Source: Cladophialophora immunda (taxonomy: Eukaryota > Ascomycota > Eurotiomycetes > Chaetothyriales > Herpotrichiellaceae). Taken from it: a stretch of 64,000 nucleotides of DNA. A program made the translations under genes and the position numbers. The notes beneath the pieces are model-generated. The model did no database searches. It had not been told where the DNA came from and was given only the letters and a program-made list of their open reading frames with translations. Shown here one piece after another: positions 34,593 to 46,031 of the stretch (within the stretch, counting starts at the first letter, position 1; every line of letters starts with the position of its first letter). The stretch lies in contig NW_015622543.1 of assembly GCF_000835495.1 (NCBI RefSeq), positions 868,001-932,000 of the forward strand. The letters run 5' to 3'.

Positions 34593-36099
34593 ATGCCTCG
34601 ATTGAACCCTCCACTCTACGTCTTTCCCGGTTCCTCCGCGCCTGCGACCACGACTACACGTCCACTCTCTCGCTGCGTAGCCTTTTCATCCTACCGCCGT
34701 AGCATTACCACAGCCAGAGCTCCTCCATTCCCTATTGTCGAGACATGCCCCGAACCAACATGTCCGTGCCGATCTACTCCAAAGCTCGATCTCGAAATCG
34801 ATAGAACGAAGAACCTCAATGGCTCGATGTCCCCCTATGCACAGCACCTCCTTATCTCCACGGGTCAGTCGGACTGGACCTCCAGGATAGAAGATGAACA
34901 CAATAATGGCACTTCGTGGGGCAAGGTGATTGGGGATGTCAAAGCGTTGTTGGGAAGGCACGGGCAGTTCCACGATGTAAGTCACCTTCGAAATCGGTGT
35001 CTTTTTTGTTTCTGTCCCTGCAGAGAAAAGGACCTGGGAAAGAGGAAGACGTGCTCTGGGGCAGATGTGCCGTCGTGTAGAAAGGACGGGCTAAGACGAG
35101 ATCTGGCTGACTTACACAAGGATTGGGATTTAGCCCTTCAACAACATTCTCGTTAACACTTCGTCCTTCGCACCCGGGCAGGAATCGGGGCAAAGACAAG
35201 ATCAAAGCAATAAAAGGGTCGATGGTGTGGAGGCCCTTGTTTTCCCATCGTTTCGGCGCTTTAGACACTTGGTGCCTCTCACCGAGGGCAGAGACACGAC
35301 AACGAACTCGTCCTCACATTCCTCCGCGGACTCTCGCTCGGGCACACTGAGGGATTTCGTCCGCGGATACCTCCTCCCAGAGCCCAACAGACTACACCCC
35401 ATCTACAAAGACATCCCTGACCATGAGCGGGCAGCGAAAACGCGAGATGCCGCTGCCGCCACGAAGTTCCACAGCTGGCCAATCACGAATCCAACTATAT
35501 TGATTTGCAGCCACCATCAAAGGGACAGCCGATGTGGAATATTAGGCCCGTTGTTACATGACGAATTCAGAAGATACGTCAATCAGCGGAAGCCGGACGA
35601 AAACGGCGTAAAGCTCGTCACTCCGCGGTCTCCTGGAGATTTTGTTGCCTCCGAGGACGGTGGCTCAGGTGGATCGGAACCTGCAAGACAAGAGGGCATC
35701 CTGGAATCACAGGTTCAGTCATCGGACAGCACCGCTATGTCCTCCATCTCCAACACCGGTGCTTCGCCGTCCAATTCCAAGCAAGCCCACGTTAATGTGG
35801 GCATGATATCCCACGTGGGAGGACATAAATGGGCAGGGAATGTCATCGTATACATCCCTCCGACTTTTACCACTGCCCGCTGTAAAACGTCTGATAATCA
35901 ACCTCCGCCATCTGACATGTCTCAACGGGCTTCTGGCGTGCCACCACCACATCCGCTCCGAGGTATGGGAATCTGGTATGGCCGAGTGGAGCCGAAACAC
36001 GTAGAAGGGATTATTGAGCAGACAGTTGTGGGGGGGAAAGTGATAGAAGAGTTATTTCGAGGCGGGATCAGTGCGACTGGGGAGATATTGAGGTTGTGA
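34593..36099 (+). CDS. aim32: Aim32/Apd1-type [2Fe-2S] thioredoxin-like protein
   Basis: 449 residues from two exons, 34593-34976 and 35134-36099 (intron 157 bp, GTAAGT...TAG). The join gives GRHGQFHD-PFNNILVNTSSFAPG, the conserved family segment that precedes the thioredoxin-like fold. Basic, Ser/Thr/Ala-rich N terminus (MPRLNPPLYVFPGSSAPATT) fits a mitochondrial presequence. The C-terminal domain has HHQRDSRCGILGPLL and HVGGHKWAGNVIVY; in Apd1 and Aim32 such Cys and His residues bind a bis-histidinyl [2Fe-2S] cluster. A ~90-residue Ser/Gly-rich insertion splits the two motifs. In yeast Aim32 acts in the mitochondrial matrix/intermembrane thiol redox balance. Housekeeping gene rather than cluster member. 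Confidence 0.9.
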
Positions 36100-36977
36100 A
36101 GATCAACAGACATCCATTCACCCACTCTTCATCCGGCCGCGGTCCTCAAACGCCGCCGTTCATAGAGTAGCCCCATCAGATGGAAAGCACAAAGATGTTG
36201 AACTAGATACAGACACAGACAGGTATTGCGGAACCCAATTTTCGGCATTGCCAGCGACAACGGAGAAAATCAGCAGCCTATCAGTCTGAATGCCATCATT
36301 AGTCCCAACGCATTAGTGGCTTCCATCAATCCCCAAGCCAGGGGTTCTAATTCATCTCCCGTTCCATGTCTACGTATGGAAATTGGACACAGCACGGCCA
36401 ACGGCGGCAACGGCAATTGCGCGAGTTGAGACTACGTTTTGATTTGGCGGGCAAGTCATTAAACACAGCGACTCCCTCTGGTGGTAAGGAGACGCGTACA
36501 TGGACCATCGCAAGGCTTGACCTGCCTGGAAGGAGACAAGGGGTTGGGAACCGATCTCTGTAGTTGACGCAACGGGGAGGAGGTTGACTGGCAACCCACC
36601 AGATGACTCAACGGCCGAATTGCGTATTAGGACCTGCATGGATGTTCTCTCCTGGGGAACAGGTCTTTAAAGGTTTCTATATTGATTCTCTTTTTTCTTC
36701 TAACCACCGGTGCTTAAGCTACATCTGGGCCTGCAAAAAACCTGAGTGGTCTCACGGCTAGTGCATTCTCGAGATCAGCATTTTCCCTTCCTTTTTCCTT
36801 TTTTTCCTCCTCCGTCGATGCCACCCTGTATCCTTGTCCGCGCCGACCTCGTACAACGCCACCATGCTCGGGGAAGATGGTGGTTGGTTTAGGAGTAGAC
36901 TCCTTTGCCTTCTCATCGGAGCTAGACCATGGCCGGGACAATTGTCGTGTGGGGGAATCCATGCTTCAGTTGCGGTC
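36100..36977. other. Convergent intergenic region
   Basis: 878 bp between AIM32 and the phosphoesterase 3' ends; no gene supported. Confidence 0.55.
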
Positions 36978-37793
36978 CTACTTCACCTCGTAGACCCGGT
37001 CCGGATCGAACACGGTGGCCTGGGCAAAGTAGTAGCCGCGCTGGTTGCTGACCAGTCTCTTCTTGGTGGCCGGGTCCTCGAGGTTGCAGTTGAAATGCGT
37101 GTGGCCGAACGCCCAGAGCTTCACGCTCGGGTTGACCCAGCACTCCTCCCTAGACAGGTCGGTGGAGAAGCTGGAGGAGATGGGGCTGGCCTTGTGCGCC
37201 GGGTCAGAAGTGCCCTCGGCCGTGCTCGGGCTGTGGTGGGTGAAGACGACGATTTTGCGGTGCGGCTCGCGCGCCGAGATGTCGGCCACCTGGGCGTTGA
37301 GCTACTCCAGGTCCGCCTTGTGCGCGGCGCAGTGGGCCTCGACCGTCCAGTCCTCGATGTGGTAGAAGTCGTTGAGGCCGAAGCTCACGCGGTCGTGCTG
37401 CGAGGAGAGCACCTGCGAGTACAGCGTGCAGCCCAGGATCGTGACCTCGGAGGACAGGTCGTACCGGGTCTGGTCGAGGAAGACCAACTTGCCTAGCCGG
37501 CCGTCGTCGCCCTTCTTGGCCGACCGTCGCTGGTCGATCTTGTCGGAGAAGTCCTGGATCTGCGCCCTGACCTTTGCGAAGCTGGAGTGGTACGGTTCGT
37601 GGTTGCCGAGCAGGAAGAAGACGTGCTCAAACTTCTTGAGCTGTACTTCGAGGAATGGAAAGAATCCCTTGTCCTTGATGTTGCCGATGTCGCCGAGAAG
37701 AGCGAGGCACGAAGACTTGGGGGTGATCGAGAAGACATCATAAGCGGACGGTGCCTCCAAGTGCAAATCGGACATGATCTGGAATCGCACCAT
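36978..37793 (-). pseudogene. Calcineurin-like metallophosphoesterase with in-frame TAG
   Basis: One continuous frame of 272 codons from a strong CACCATGG start at 37793, broken only by TAG at 37302-37304 (codon 164). Metal-site motifs of the superfamily flank the stop: MSDLHLE and LALLGDIGN and LLGNHEP before it, FTHHSP and FGHTHFNCN after it. The last two carry His ligands needed for catalysis, so the 163-residue upstream product would be inactive. The junction reads AHKADLE-stop-LNAQVADISA; a Trp or Gln codon one base away would restore it, and the downstream half ends normally (VFDPDRVYEVK). No intron that removes the stop has proper splice sites. Either a young pseudogene, a sequence error, stop readthrough or RNA recoding. 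Confidence 0.8.
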
Positions 37794-39106
37794 GGTGAGT
37801 GGAATGCCCTCAAGCACAAACTAGGAAGGCTCAAGGATCTTGGTCACTGCGACACAGGTTAAGGAGTGCCTGAAGTGTTCGAACACAAGGGGACCTGGGC
37901 CTATTTGAGGTGAATCGTACGGGTCAAGGCAGCGGAATGCCACAATGCCCGATCAACCAATGTGAATGTTGGGCAGTGTGAATGGCATGCTATGCTTCGG
38001 GAGAGGACAATGCGCAGCGCCTGCTTCTGGCTGGCACTTGAAGAATGTGGACCGGAATCCGCCCAGCAGAAAAGAAGCAACATTCGCCTGTTCACCAGAC
38101 CCATTGTGTGTCGAGAATGCGGAGTCGAGAGGATATCGAGGATCGAGGCAAACAAAGTGAATCCCTACCGTCAACGTCGACCGTCCTTTCTCTCAGAACT
38201 TCCGTTTGCAGCGGGAGTTTGTTGACATTCTCTCCGTGCCGGATGCGTCCGTCTTCTCAGGTGGAATACGGAGCAACAATGCATGGACGCTTGTCAACAC
38301 GAAACGAAACATCAAGTGCGAGGAGAGAAGAGGCAAAGAGGCGAACCCAGAACGTATGCAGAGTGGGAAGAGTAGGATGAATGCGCCCTCTCACTTTGTC
38401 GCTTAGAGGGGCGCTTCTCAGAGCCAAGCTGCCCGATCAAGGTTGCTTGGGGTCAGAATTCTTCTCGCGTATCCTAAGCTGTTGCCCATGGCAACCGTGG
38501 CGAGGGGTGCGTAGAGGGGCTACACAAATCCATACCAAAAAGTCCAATCTCAACGGCGTACTTGAGGTACTTCTCGCTCCTCCGGCCTGTAAACTGGAGC
38601 CGGATGCCAGGAAATGAGGTGAAGCAGCGGATTGAAGCGACATCATTCACTTGTTCCGAGCATAAATGCATGATCAATGGCTGGGCAGGATTGAGTGCAC
38701 GGGCGTCGCTTTGACGGCGTCCCTCTGCTTCCTCGGACAAGCCTCCGTGGTACCGCTAGTCATCCATCGCCAGGGAATGGGTTAGTGACTGAACCAGCAT
38801 ACAGCGATGCGAGGGTGCATATGAGAGCAACGTTGTGCTATGCCAGGTCTTATGGACAAATCGAGAAAATGGAGAGACTCCCAGGGAGATAAGGTCCGCT
38901 CTTCATCCTCATCACACCTCGAAACCAAATGCGAGGCAGTTGGTGATAGAGGCTCAGTTAGAGGCGAGACAGCGAGCGCTTCCTCTTCGCTGACAGCTCA
39001 ATTGCTTCAGAGTTTATCCGTGTCAAAGATGCCAGACCTGAGACAATCCAACAACTGGTTTTTCCTTGCCTTCCTTGAAGACGCCTGTCCAAAGATCTTG
39101 AGAGAT
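37794..39106. other. Intergenic, no gene seen
   Basis: 1.3 kb upstream of the phosphoesterase and downstream of the ankyrin gene. Short ORFs without domains. A 12-base palindrome lies at 37875-37886. Confidence 0.5.
37875..37886. promoter_or_regulatory. 12-bp perfect palindrome upstream of the phosphoesterase
   Basis: GTGTTCGAACAC, 82-93 bases before the ATG at 37793. Possible dimeric-factor site; function is a guess. Confidence 0.3.
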
Positions 39107-42100
39107 TCATGCATGTCCTCGGCCCAGGCCAGGGTCGGGCTTCCCAATCATCTTGAACCAGACATCATAGTCCTCAAGCCCGTTGATGCGTGCAGCTTCC
39201 TTCAAGATATCTGCAACCTCGGTATCGTCAAAGCCTTCGATCGTGGGGCAGCCCTCGGCCACAGACTCTACATCTTCTTGCGACTCGTCTTCTTCAGCCT
39301 CGTCTCCTTCTGCTGCACTTGACGTAGATTCTGTCTCAGTATCTCCATCATCTCTCTGAGAGCTGGTCTCGCCGTCGAGCTCATCGTACCTATCGCTCTG
39401 CGCGTCCTCGAATTCCCGCTCAACCTTCACCCCTATCTCGCGTAACGTTGCCAGATCTGCTCCACTCAGTCGAGGCGTCTCCCTTAGGATCTTCTTCATC
39501 CTAGGTCGCCACACCTCCCACAAGAACTGCTCCGGTGTGTAGTCTGACGCGTTCAAGAGATCTGTGAGTTCTGCCATTAGACTCTCGTGGAGGGATATCA
39601 ATCCTCGTTCTTCATCCTGAATTTCTCGAACTTCTTCGTCCGTGGGGATAGAGAAGGGACAATCTTTGCACCACTGTGTGTTCCTCTATTTGCAAGAATG
39701 CCGACAACATGTGTGTGTCAATCCCAGCGCTTCGAATGTCCACAACCTAATCATCTTCAGGTGCAGCGGGTCGCTATGACAAGACCGGCACCAGCTCAAA
39801 CGTTCCTGGAACTCTCTCCAAAACCAAGGTCCCCTCCGGTACCGAAGTCGGCCTAGGATGTTCATTCCAGGCACGCATCCTTGCTCGGAACAAGCGCAAC
39901 GACACCCATCAGTGGCATTAGACATCAAAATTGCTGGTACTAGGACTTCGAACTGGCGTGGCAAATTCGTACGTGTCCACCAGCAGTCCCACTGTTTGTA
40001 AGCAATACGAGCAGCCAGAGAATGGATAGCCTTTAATCCAGGCGGTCTCTGATGTTCTCCAGAATTATGGCAGTTCTCTGGTCGGCACTTCGGAAATTTA
40101 CATAGCAGATCCGCGCCCTGCTTGTAAAGCCATTGGACAAGAAGGACCATAGGGTAGGCAGATGAATATGAACGAGGATCCAAGGCCATAAGAGGCGTGT
40201 AGCCTTCGCAATTCTTTCCATCAATGTCCAGGAAGCCGGCCTCATACAGTTTCTGGGCGACGTCCGCAGTGAGTCCACTGCCGTGGTACATCGTGGTCTG
40301 GTCCTTGGAGACAGCAAATGCTGGTGAAATATCAACCCCGGCATCTTGAAGGTCTGAGGCGACATTGGAGGCTTGCTCATCCAAAATCCTCACGGGATTA
40401 GTGCATCCTGGGCGCCAGCGGCATTGCGGTAGATGTGCTTCTGCAAGGGTTTGCAGTCTGCATCTTCTGAGGACGAGCCCCTCAATGATTCCAACTACCC
40501 CAGCAGGGTCATGCCGCAGTGTTGTAGACAAAAATGAATTGCATGGCCACACGTGGTCGCGAGTGCTGCTGCCTGCGGCCAAAAGAACCTTTGCTGCAAA
40601 AATTGATAAATTTGTGATTGCGGCGTCCAACGGTGTTTGCCCGAATTCATCCCTTTGATTAACTATTAGTGCAGCTCCTCCATGTTTGAGAAGGAGCAGA
40701 AGTCCTAGAGGCCAATTGAGTGAAACATGCAGAGGCGAGTGACCCCAGTCATTTACCTCATGTAAAAGACTTGGCTGACTGTGCAGAAGACGAACGACCT
40801 CTGATGAATTCTGGCGCAAAATAGCTGTGGCTAGAGGATTGTTTGCGAAGACTGAGAGTTTAGTGGAAGGTCAAGTTTCCTCTAAGAGCAACCTACCGTG
40901 GTGCCAATGTGCATGCTTAGACAAACTGGTCCATTTATACGTCAGGCCTTCAGGAGTCGACTCAAGGGCTCCAGTCTGTATCAGATCCTCTGCCAGCAAT
41001 CCAAGTCTAGTGTCGCATTCTATCGAAGCTTTCTCGATCCAGCTGAATACAATATATCAGAGGGAGTTTACGATTTCAAAAACCAAAAGCCTACCCTGCG
41101 AAATACCAAGTATTGCTTTTTGCACCATTACCGGCGAGGAAATAGATCAGGCGACAGAGCGCTGCGACAGTCTCATCTAATGTTTTTTGGATTCAGCAAA
41201 TTCACGATGTTACACGTTATGAGGTAAAATGCATGAGCCTCCAGGGAGTGCCATAGTATGATTCAGTCCTGCACTAATTCTGATAGGTAAGGAGGTGCTA
41301 TACAGACCTGAATGCCGTATGTAGTATAAGCTTCGGACAGTAAAGATTGCATACTAGGTGGTTTGTCAGCGAAAATTCAACGTAGAAGCTGATATCAGTC
41401 GCACCTGGAGAAGACTATAGCCGTCGTGATTTACTTCTTTGGGATGTGCTTTTCGCTGCTCAAAGAGCTGCATCATTTTACCAGGTATTTCTCGAAGATG
41501 GTCCTGCTTTGGCGTTTCGGTAAATCCAATGAGTGAGCTAAGCAACCGAAAGGCGGGGCAATACATGTGCGAGACGACAGGTATCCAGTCTATGGTTGTG
41601 GCGATGGAATTTCCGCCCGCTCCACTCTTCAAATCGATCATAACTCGAAGGCTGTGGGCAACCAGCATAGAGAAATAGGAAAGCTTTAACTGTAGTCTTC
41701 TTTTTTTCCTGCTCTTGATATGGAAGGGACAGTGCTCATGATGCTCGGAAATTTCGACATAACGAAAAGAAAAGGGTTGTTTCCACATTGTGTGACGAGG
41801 CTCGAGACGGTGACATCGACAAGGCGACGAGTGCTCAAATGAGGTTGCTGCCTGTTGGGCACTGATTGAGTTGCTCGAGGCTTCGTCGCACAGCTTCTGC
41901 ATCAAGCTAGGCTTGGATATGAGCTGTCGTTGAAGTGTACCGGTATTGGATTTCTTCTGGCTGTTAGCACTGAAGTTGTAGTCATGTAGTAACGGGTCTG
42001 CTCATTACCAGCTGCTGCACGGCAGGAATTGATGCGTTAGAGCTAATTTGCATCTGGTCCAACTGTTCGGCTCGGCTGTCGAATCGTCGCATCATCATTT

Positions 42101-42784
42101 GAACCCCAGGGTCAAGAGTGGCCCTTAAAGCGCCTAGCTCCCCCTGTAGGGTTGACAAACCGGACTGCAGAGAGGCAAGATTGTGGGTAGTATTTTGAAT
42201 ACCAGAGGCTATGACACTGGAAGTGGATACGATGGTATCCAGCTTGGTGTTGACGATGCCCTGAGCGCTTGTCAAGGTGGCGGACGCCTCTCTGTAGGAG
42301 TCAGCTGCGGTTGCGCTTAGATATAAAGGAAGCCATATGCCTACAAATTGGCAATAGAAAGAATCGTGTCCAGATTTTGTTGAAGTCCATCAACTGTACT
42401 AGACAAGTCCACTAAGGCATCCTTTTTGAATGGAAAGAAAGCTTTCTGTGCCAGGGATCGACATTTATCGTGTGTAAGCAAATTCCCATGTGTTCGCTGC
42501 AGATCAGCGAGCTTAGCTTGGAGAATTAAGATATGCGAATGACATTCGCCGATTGAACGCTCAATCCGGACTGCTGTGTTGGGTGTCTGTCGCCTTAACG
42601 TGGGCAGAGTTTGTTGGAGGATGCTGAGGCAGTCTTTGAGACTTTCGGCTCGCAGGGTGAGTCTGTCAAGATATTTATCTTGGCCTTTCAGGACCGAAAG
42701 GTAGGAGATTAGGCCCTGACATACTGACAAGTCAAGCGATATGACGCCCACTGCACTGCCTGCTATAGAGAAGGGGTCAGACAT
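39107..42784 (-). CDS. Ankyrin-repeat protein with STAND-type N-terminal domain; in-frame TAG near the C terminus
   Basis: Exons (minus strand): 42784-42345, 42291-42009, 41956-41405, 41353-41308, 41176-41095, 41042-40897, then 40851 leftward. To the TAG at 39686-39688 this is 904 residues; the same frame continues to a TGA-type end at 39107 (1097 positions). The N terminus (MSDPFSIAGSAVGVISLDLSVCQGL) is the helical domain found at the start of many fungal STAND/NLR-like and ankyrin proteins. The middle carries ankyrin-like units (NDWGHSPLHVSLNWPLGLLLLLKHGG, DEFGQTPLDAAI, CEGYTPLMALDP). The last part has Cys clusters and THTCC, followed after the TAG by TDEEVREIQDEERGL and an acidic tail. Intron 4 (131 bp, donor GTCTGT) and intron 6 (45 bp) are the weaker joins. 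Possible role in non-self recognition; inferred only. Confidence 0.72.
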
Positions 42785-43587
42785 GGCAGAGTTGCGCTAT
42801 CATGGCATTGAAGTGGGCAGATGTTCCAAAGAAACGAATAGTTCCAGGTTAGAATGGTGAGGCTGAAGGCTCCAGCTGCAAATAGCCCCCTCCCATGTTG
42901 GGCGCGGAGAGCCTGCCCCTGATTGGAAGCAGGAGCTGCGCGCCTCATTGGTGGTGGTGTCGCGGGTTCTCTTGTGTATGCAAGGGAGCTGAGGTTGTAG
43001 GAACAACATTGTCTTGAATCAATCAACCTCACATTCTGAGATTCAATGTTTGTATGCTCGTCCGAAGGACACTTCTGCATCAATAGTCTACACGTAGTGG
43101 TTTCAAGTTTGAAGACGACAGAAGAAAAGTACGTGACTTGCACAAACACACGTGACGGCCAAGACTTGTGCTGACATAATACCTCTTGGACTGTCGTTAT
43201 TGGCCGCTCGGCTCGGCTGCTTTTCAACTCCGGGAAGGGTGTTAGCGCCTGCTAGTGCGCGTCTCGCCGTATTTGTAGCAGTCAGGAATACCAAGCATCC
43301 GACCGTGGCGCCAGGCCCCCAGCCAGTCATGGGCCCCGTATCACCCCGTCACCCAACTACGCAGCGCTGATCTATTCTTGCGCCTTGCACAAAATATACA
43401 TCCGGCCACATCCGCAACACGCCCAAAGAGGAATCTCCCACACCATCCCTCTCACCGTGTGCTCTTCCCTTAACTCCTGCCTCCGATTCTCCTGCTGCCT
43501 TGTTATAGTCCTCACCGTCCTCTTGACCTGGCTATCTAATCTCCCCTTGCTGATTCCTCAATCGTATCAGATTGCACCACCACAGCC
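42785..43587. other. Divergent promoter region
   Basis: 803 bp between the ankyrin gene (-) and the DUF7728-like gene (+). CT-rich tract at 43430-43570 leads into the + strand gene. No gene seen. Confidence 0.6.
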
Positions 43588-44781
43588 ATGTACATCACGC
43601 CTGCGCTGGTCGCCGCCTGTCTCACCCTGGAGGCGTCCGCCTTCCTGGTACCTCTCGAGGTTGCAACGGCGGCGAAGCAGGCAAAGTCGGAACTCGCCTC
43701 GCTCCTCGCGACCACTGGTCATACCGTCGACCTTGACTGCCCGGGATGTCCATACTTTGGCACTGAAGACACGGCCGGACTGCAAGGAGATGTTGAGAAC
43801 AAGATCGTAAGCACGTGCCCATTTTCAAAGAGCAAGACGACCATGCTGACGGCGACCTCTTGATAGCATCTCGAATTCGAGATCGACTCGCAGCTCGGTC
43901 TGACCATAAATGACCTCCCTATCTTCTCCTCCGATCCCAATACCGCCTCCATTCCCTACATCATCTCAGCCCCTCAGATCAGAGTAGAAGACGGTCAACA
44001 AACCGACCCTGTCCAGCTGGACTTTGCGTGGGAGAGGTTAACACCCATCACGTCCACCGAAGAACCCGACAAGCGTATCCACCCTATTCGGTTTACGATC
44101 CTCGGTCTTCAAGGCTACCCTGTAAAGGTCGACACCATCGCCATCGATCTCCTCCAGACCCCCGATCAAACCTCCATTGCCCGCATAACCACAATCCCTT
44201 TCGAGGACACACCCGGCGCCACAACTTGCGACACGACCTCAAGATGGTCTCTTTGCCGTCTACGGGCCATTATCGCCGCCCGTCTTCAAGCCATCATGGA
44301 AGCGGCCAAAGCACGTGCCTCTACAGCGACCAAGGGCTGGATGAGCGATGGTAGCAAGGGCTGCCGTGGCCGCAAGGGTCCCAAAACTTTCGGTTCTAAG
44401 CATGCTGAAGGTCCTCGTCACGGCCACCACAAGGGCGGTCCTCATCATCACGGTCACCATCGTCATCACCGCTTCCACCGCTTTGGCCACATGCTGCACC
44501 AAACGCTACGTTTCTTTGTTATCCCCGCTCTCCTGGGAGTTATTGGTGGTCTCATGGCCAGTGCCATTGGTATGCTCGTCGGCCAGATGATTTCCTACCT
44601 GTGGATCAGATTCCACCGCAATGGCCAACGCGGTACCGCAAGCCATGATATTCGCGTCATTGAGATTGTGGTTGATGAGGAAGAGAAGGATGCCTTGATC
44701 ATGAGCTCGCAGATCGACAGCGAACTCCCTCCCCCGCCAGAATATAAGGATGTCGAAGCTGGTGCGCAGGAGAAAATATAG
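43588..44781 (+). CDS. DUF7728-like secretory/membrane protein with His-rich segment
   Basis: 377 residues from exons 43588-43806 and 43867-44781 (60-bp intron GTAAGC...TAG; join NKI-HLEFEIDS). Starts with a signal peptide (MYITPALVAACLTLEASAF). The ectodomain has the paired Cys motif VDLDCPGCPYFG followed by a beta-rich segment (LEFEIDSQLGLTINDLPIF, IRFTILGLQGYPVKVDTIAIDLLQ) typical of this fungal domain of unknown function. A Gly/His-rich stretch near residues 195-225 (about a dozen His) precedes one membrane helix (FFVIPALLGVIGGLMASAIGMLVG), and a short cytoplasmic tail ends PPPPEYKDVEAG, a PPxY-type motif that could recruit a Nedd4-like ligase. Metal binding by the His run is a reasonable inference, not shown. 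Confidence 0.8.
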
Positions 44782-45222
44782 TAAATTCAATTACCGCCAA
44801 CAAAAACGCCCTCGACCAGAACCGGACCCATGATCAAAATTGGGGATGAGTTGGAAATAATCAAAGGGGAAGCGCAAGACGGACAAACAAAACCCACAAA
44901 TATACATTTTATGAGATACCCCAGAGCATTGCAGGTGTTTTTGATCGAGCGTTAAGAGGAGGATCACTGCGCGGGATTACAATCGAGATTGTCCCCAACA
45001 TTACATACGAGGATTTTGTCTGGTGTCGGTCCTCGAGGAGGTTGATCGCCAATGTATATGACGAGATTCCGATCCTTCTTACACGCAGCCCCGTGCACCA
45101 CGCACCACGGCCATCTCGGGTGGATGGCGGATGCATTAATTCTTTACCCGACCGCAATGACGTCTCGGGATTTGGATGAGTGCGCGGCGTTTATCACTCT
45201 GGGATGGGGGGAGCAGATCATC

Positions 45223-45267
45223 GGATAAGATAGGATAGGATACAGGATAGGCTATGATATAGGATTG
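45223..45267. repeat. GATA/TAGGATA-rich low-complexity stretch
   Basis: Imperfect TAGGATA-like units following each other, giving several GATAAG/GATAGG words. In a convergent 3' region, so a regulatory role is doubtful. Confidence 0.5.
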
Positions 45268-45402
45268 GAGACTGTACTATTATATACCATACCGAGTACC
45301 TATACTTTGACATATCCAGCCAATGAGCCCACCGCTATGAGAAGCTTACGACGTGTTGCGAGCGACATAGTTATCTAGGCCATACATTTTAAGGTTGGCC
45401 TT

Positions 45403-45426
45403 GTTCGAGTTCGAGTTCGAGTTCTA
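45403..45426. repeat. GTTCGA hexamer, three perfect copies and one variant
   Basis: Short microsatellite: GTTCGA three times, then GTTCTA. Confidence 0.8.
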
Positions 45427-46031
45427 GCTCTTCGATTGAGTGTAACGGGGTATCTGCGATCTAGCTCTATGTGTCTCTTTATCTATTTGTGTAGGTATGT
45501 GCACGTGGGTCAACGTCCGTCCCCTGGCTCCATCACTCATATGTGCCAGCGAACAAGGCATAACTTGCCGTCTTGCCCTGGAGATATCCCAGTACCAGAT
45601 CTCTCACCCGTGTCTTCCGGTTCCTCTTTCAAGCAGAGCCCGTAACCCCATGTTCTCGGTTCATTTTTCTCGTGCTTTGGTGGAAGAGCCGCTGCTCTGT
45701 GGCGAACCGACGAGGGTGTTGCGTTCAGCTTGAATTGACATTGACATTGAGAGGCTGGCTACAGACCGCGACCGTCATTCGAGGAGTCAATCACCTGTAC
45801 TCTGTCCCGGCACCTCGCGAATTGGACATCCTCAACCCGTCTTTTCTCACCTGGCGCATCCAGGTCCATGGGCTTGTGTCCTCGAGGACCAGCTTAGGCC
45901 CTGAGATTCAAGCGGTCGCGTATACCTCGTGCTCCATATGGTTCCTTACCCGTTTTGCGCGGACCGTCGTGACAGGAACGTGACACATGTTTTCCCTTTC
46001 TTTATGATCCAGAAGGTGTCAGGACAGGCCT

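Larger units (their letters stand above)
44782..46031. other. Convergent intergenic region with simple repeats
   Basis: 1.25 kb, no gene supported. Contains a GATA-rich stretch and a short GTTCGA array, listed separately. Confidence 0.6.

Noticed and set aside
36834..37496. 220-aa + strand ORF over the phosphoesterase
   Set aside because: Antisense shadow; the minus strand carries all the phosphoesterase motifs.
39107..39577. Separate small acidic-protein gene starting at ATG 39577
   Set aside because: The same open frame continues upstream without a stop to the TAG at 39686, directly after the ankyrin coding part, so it is better read as the tail of that gene.
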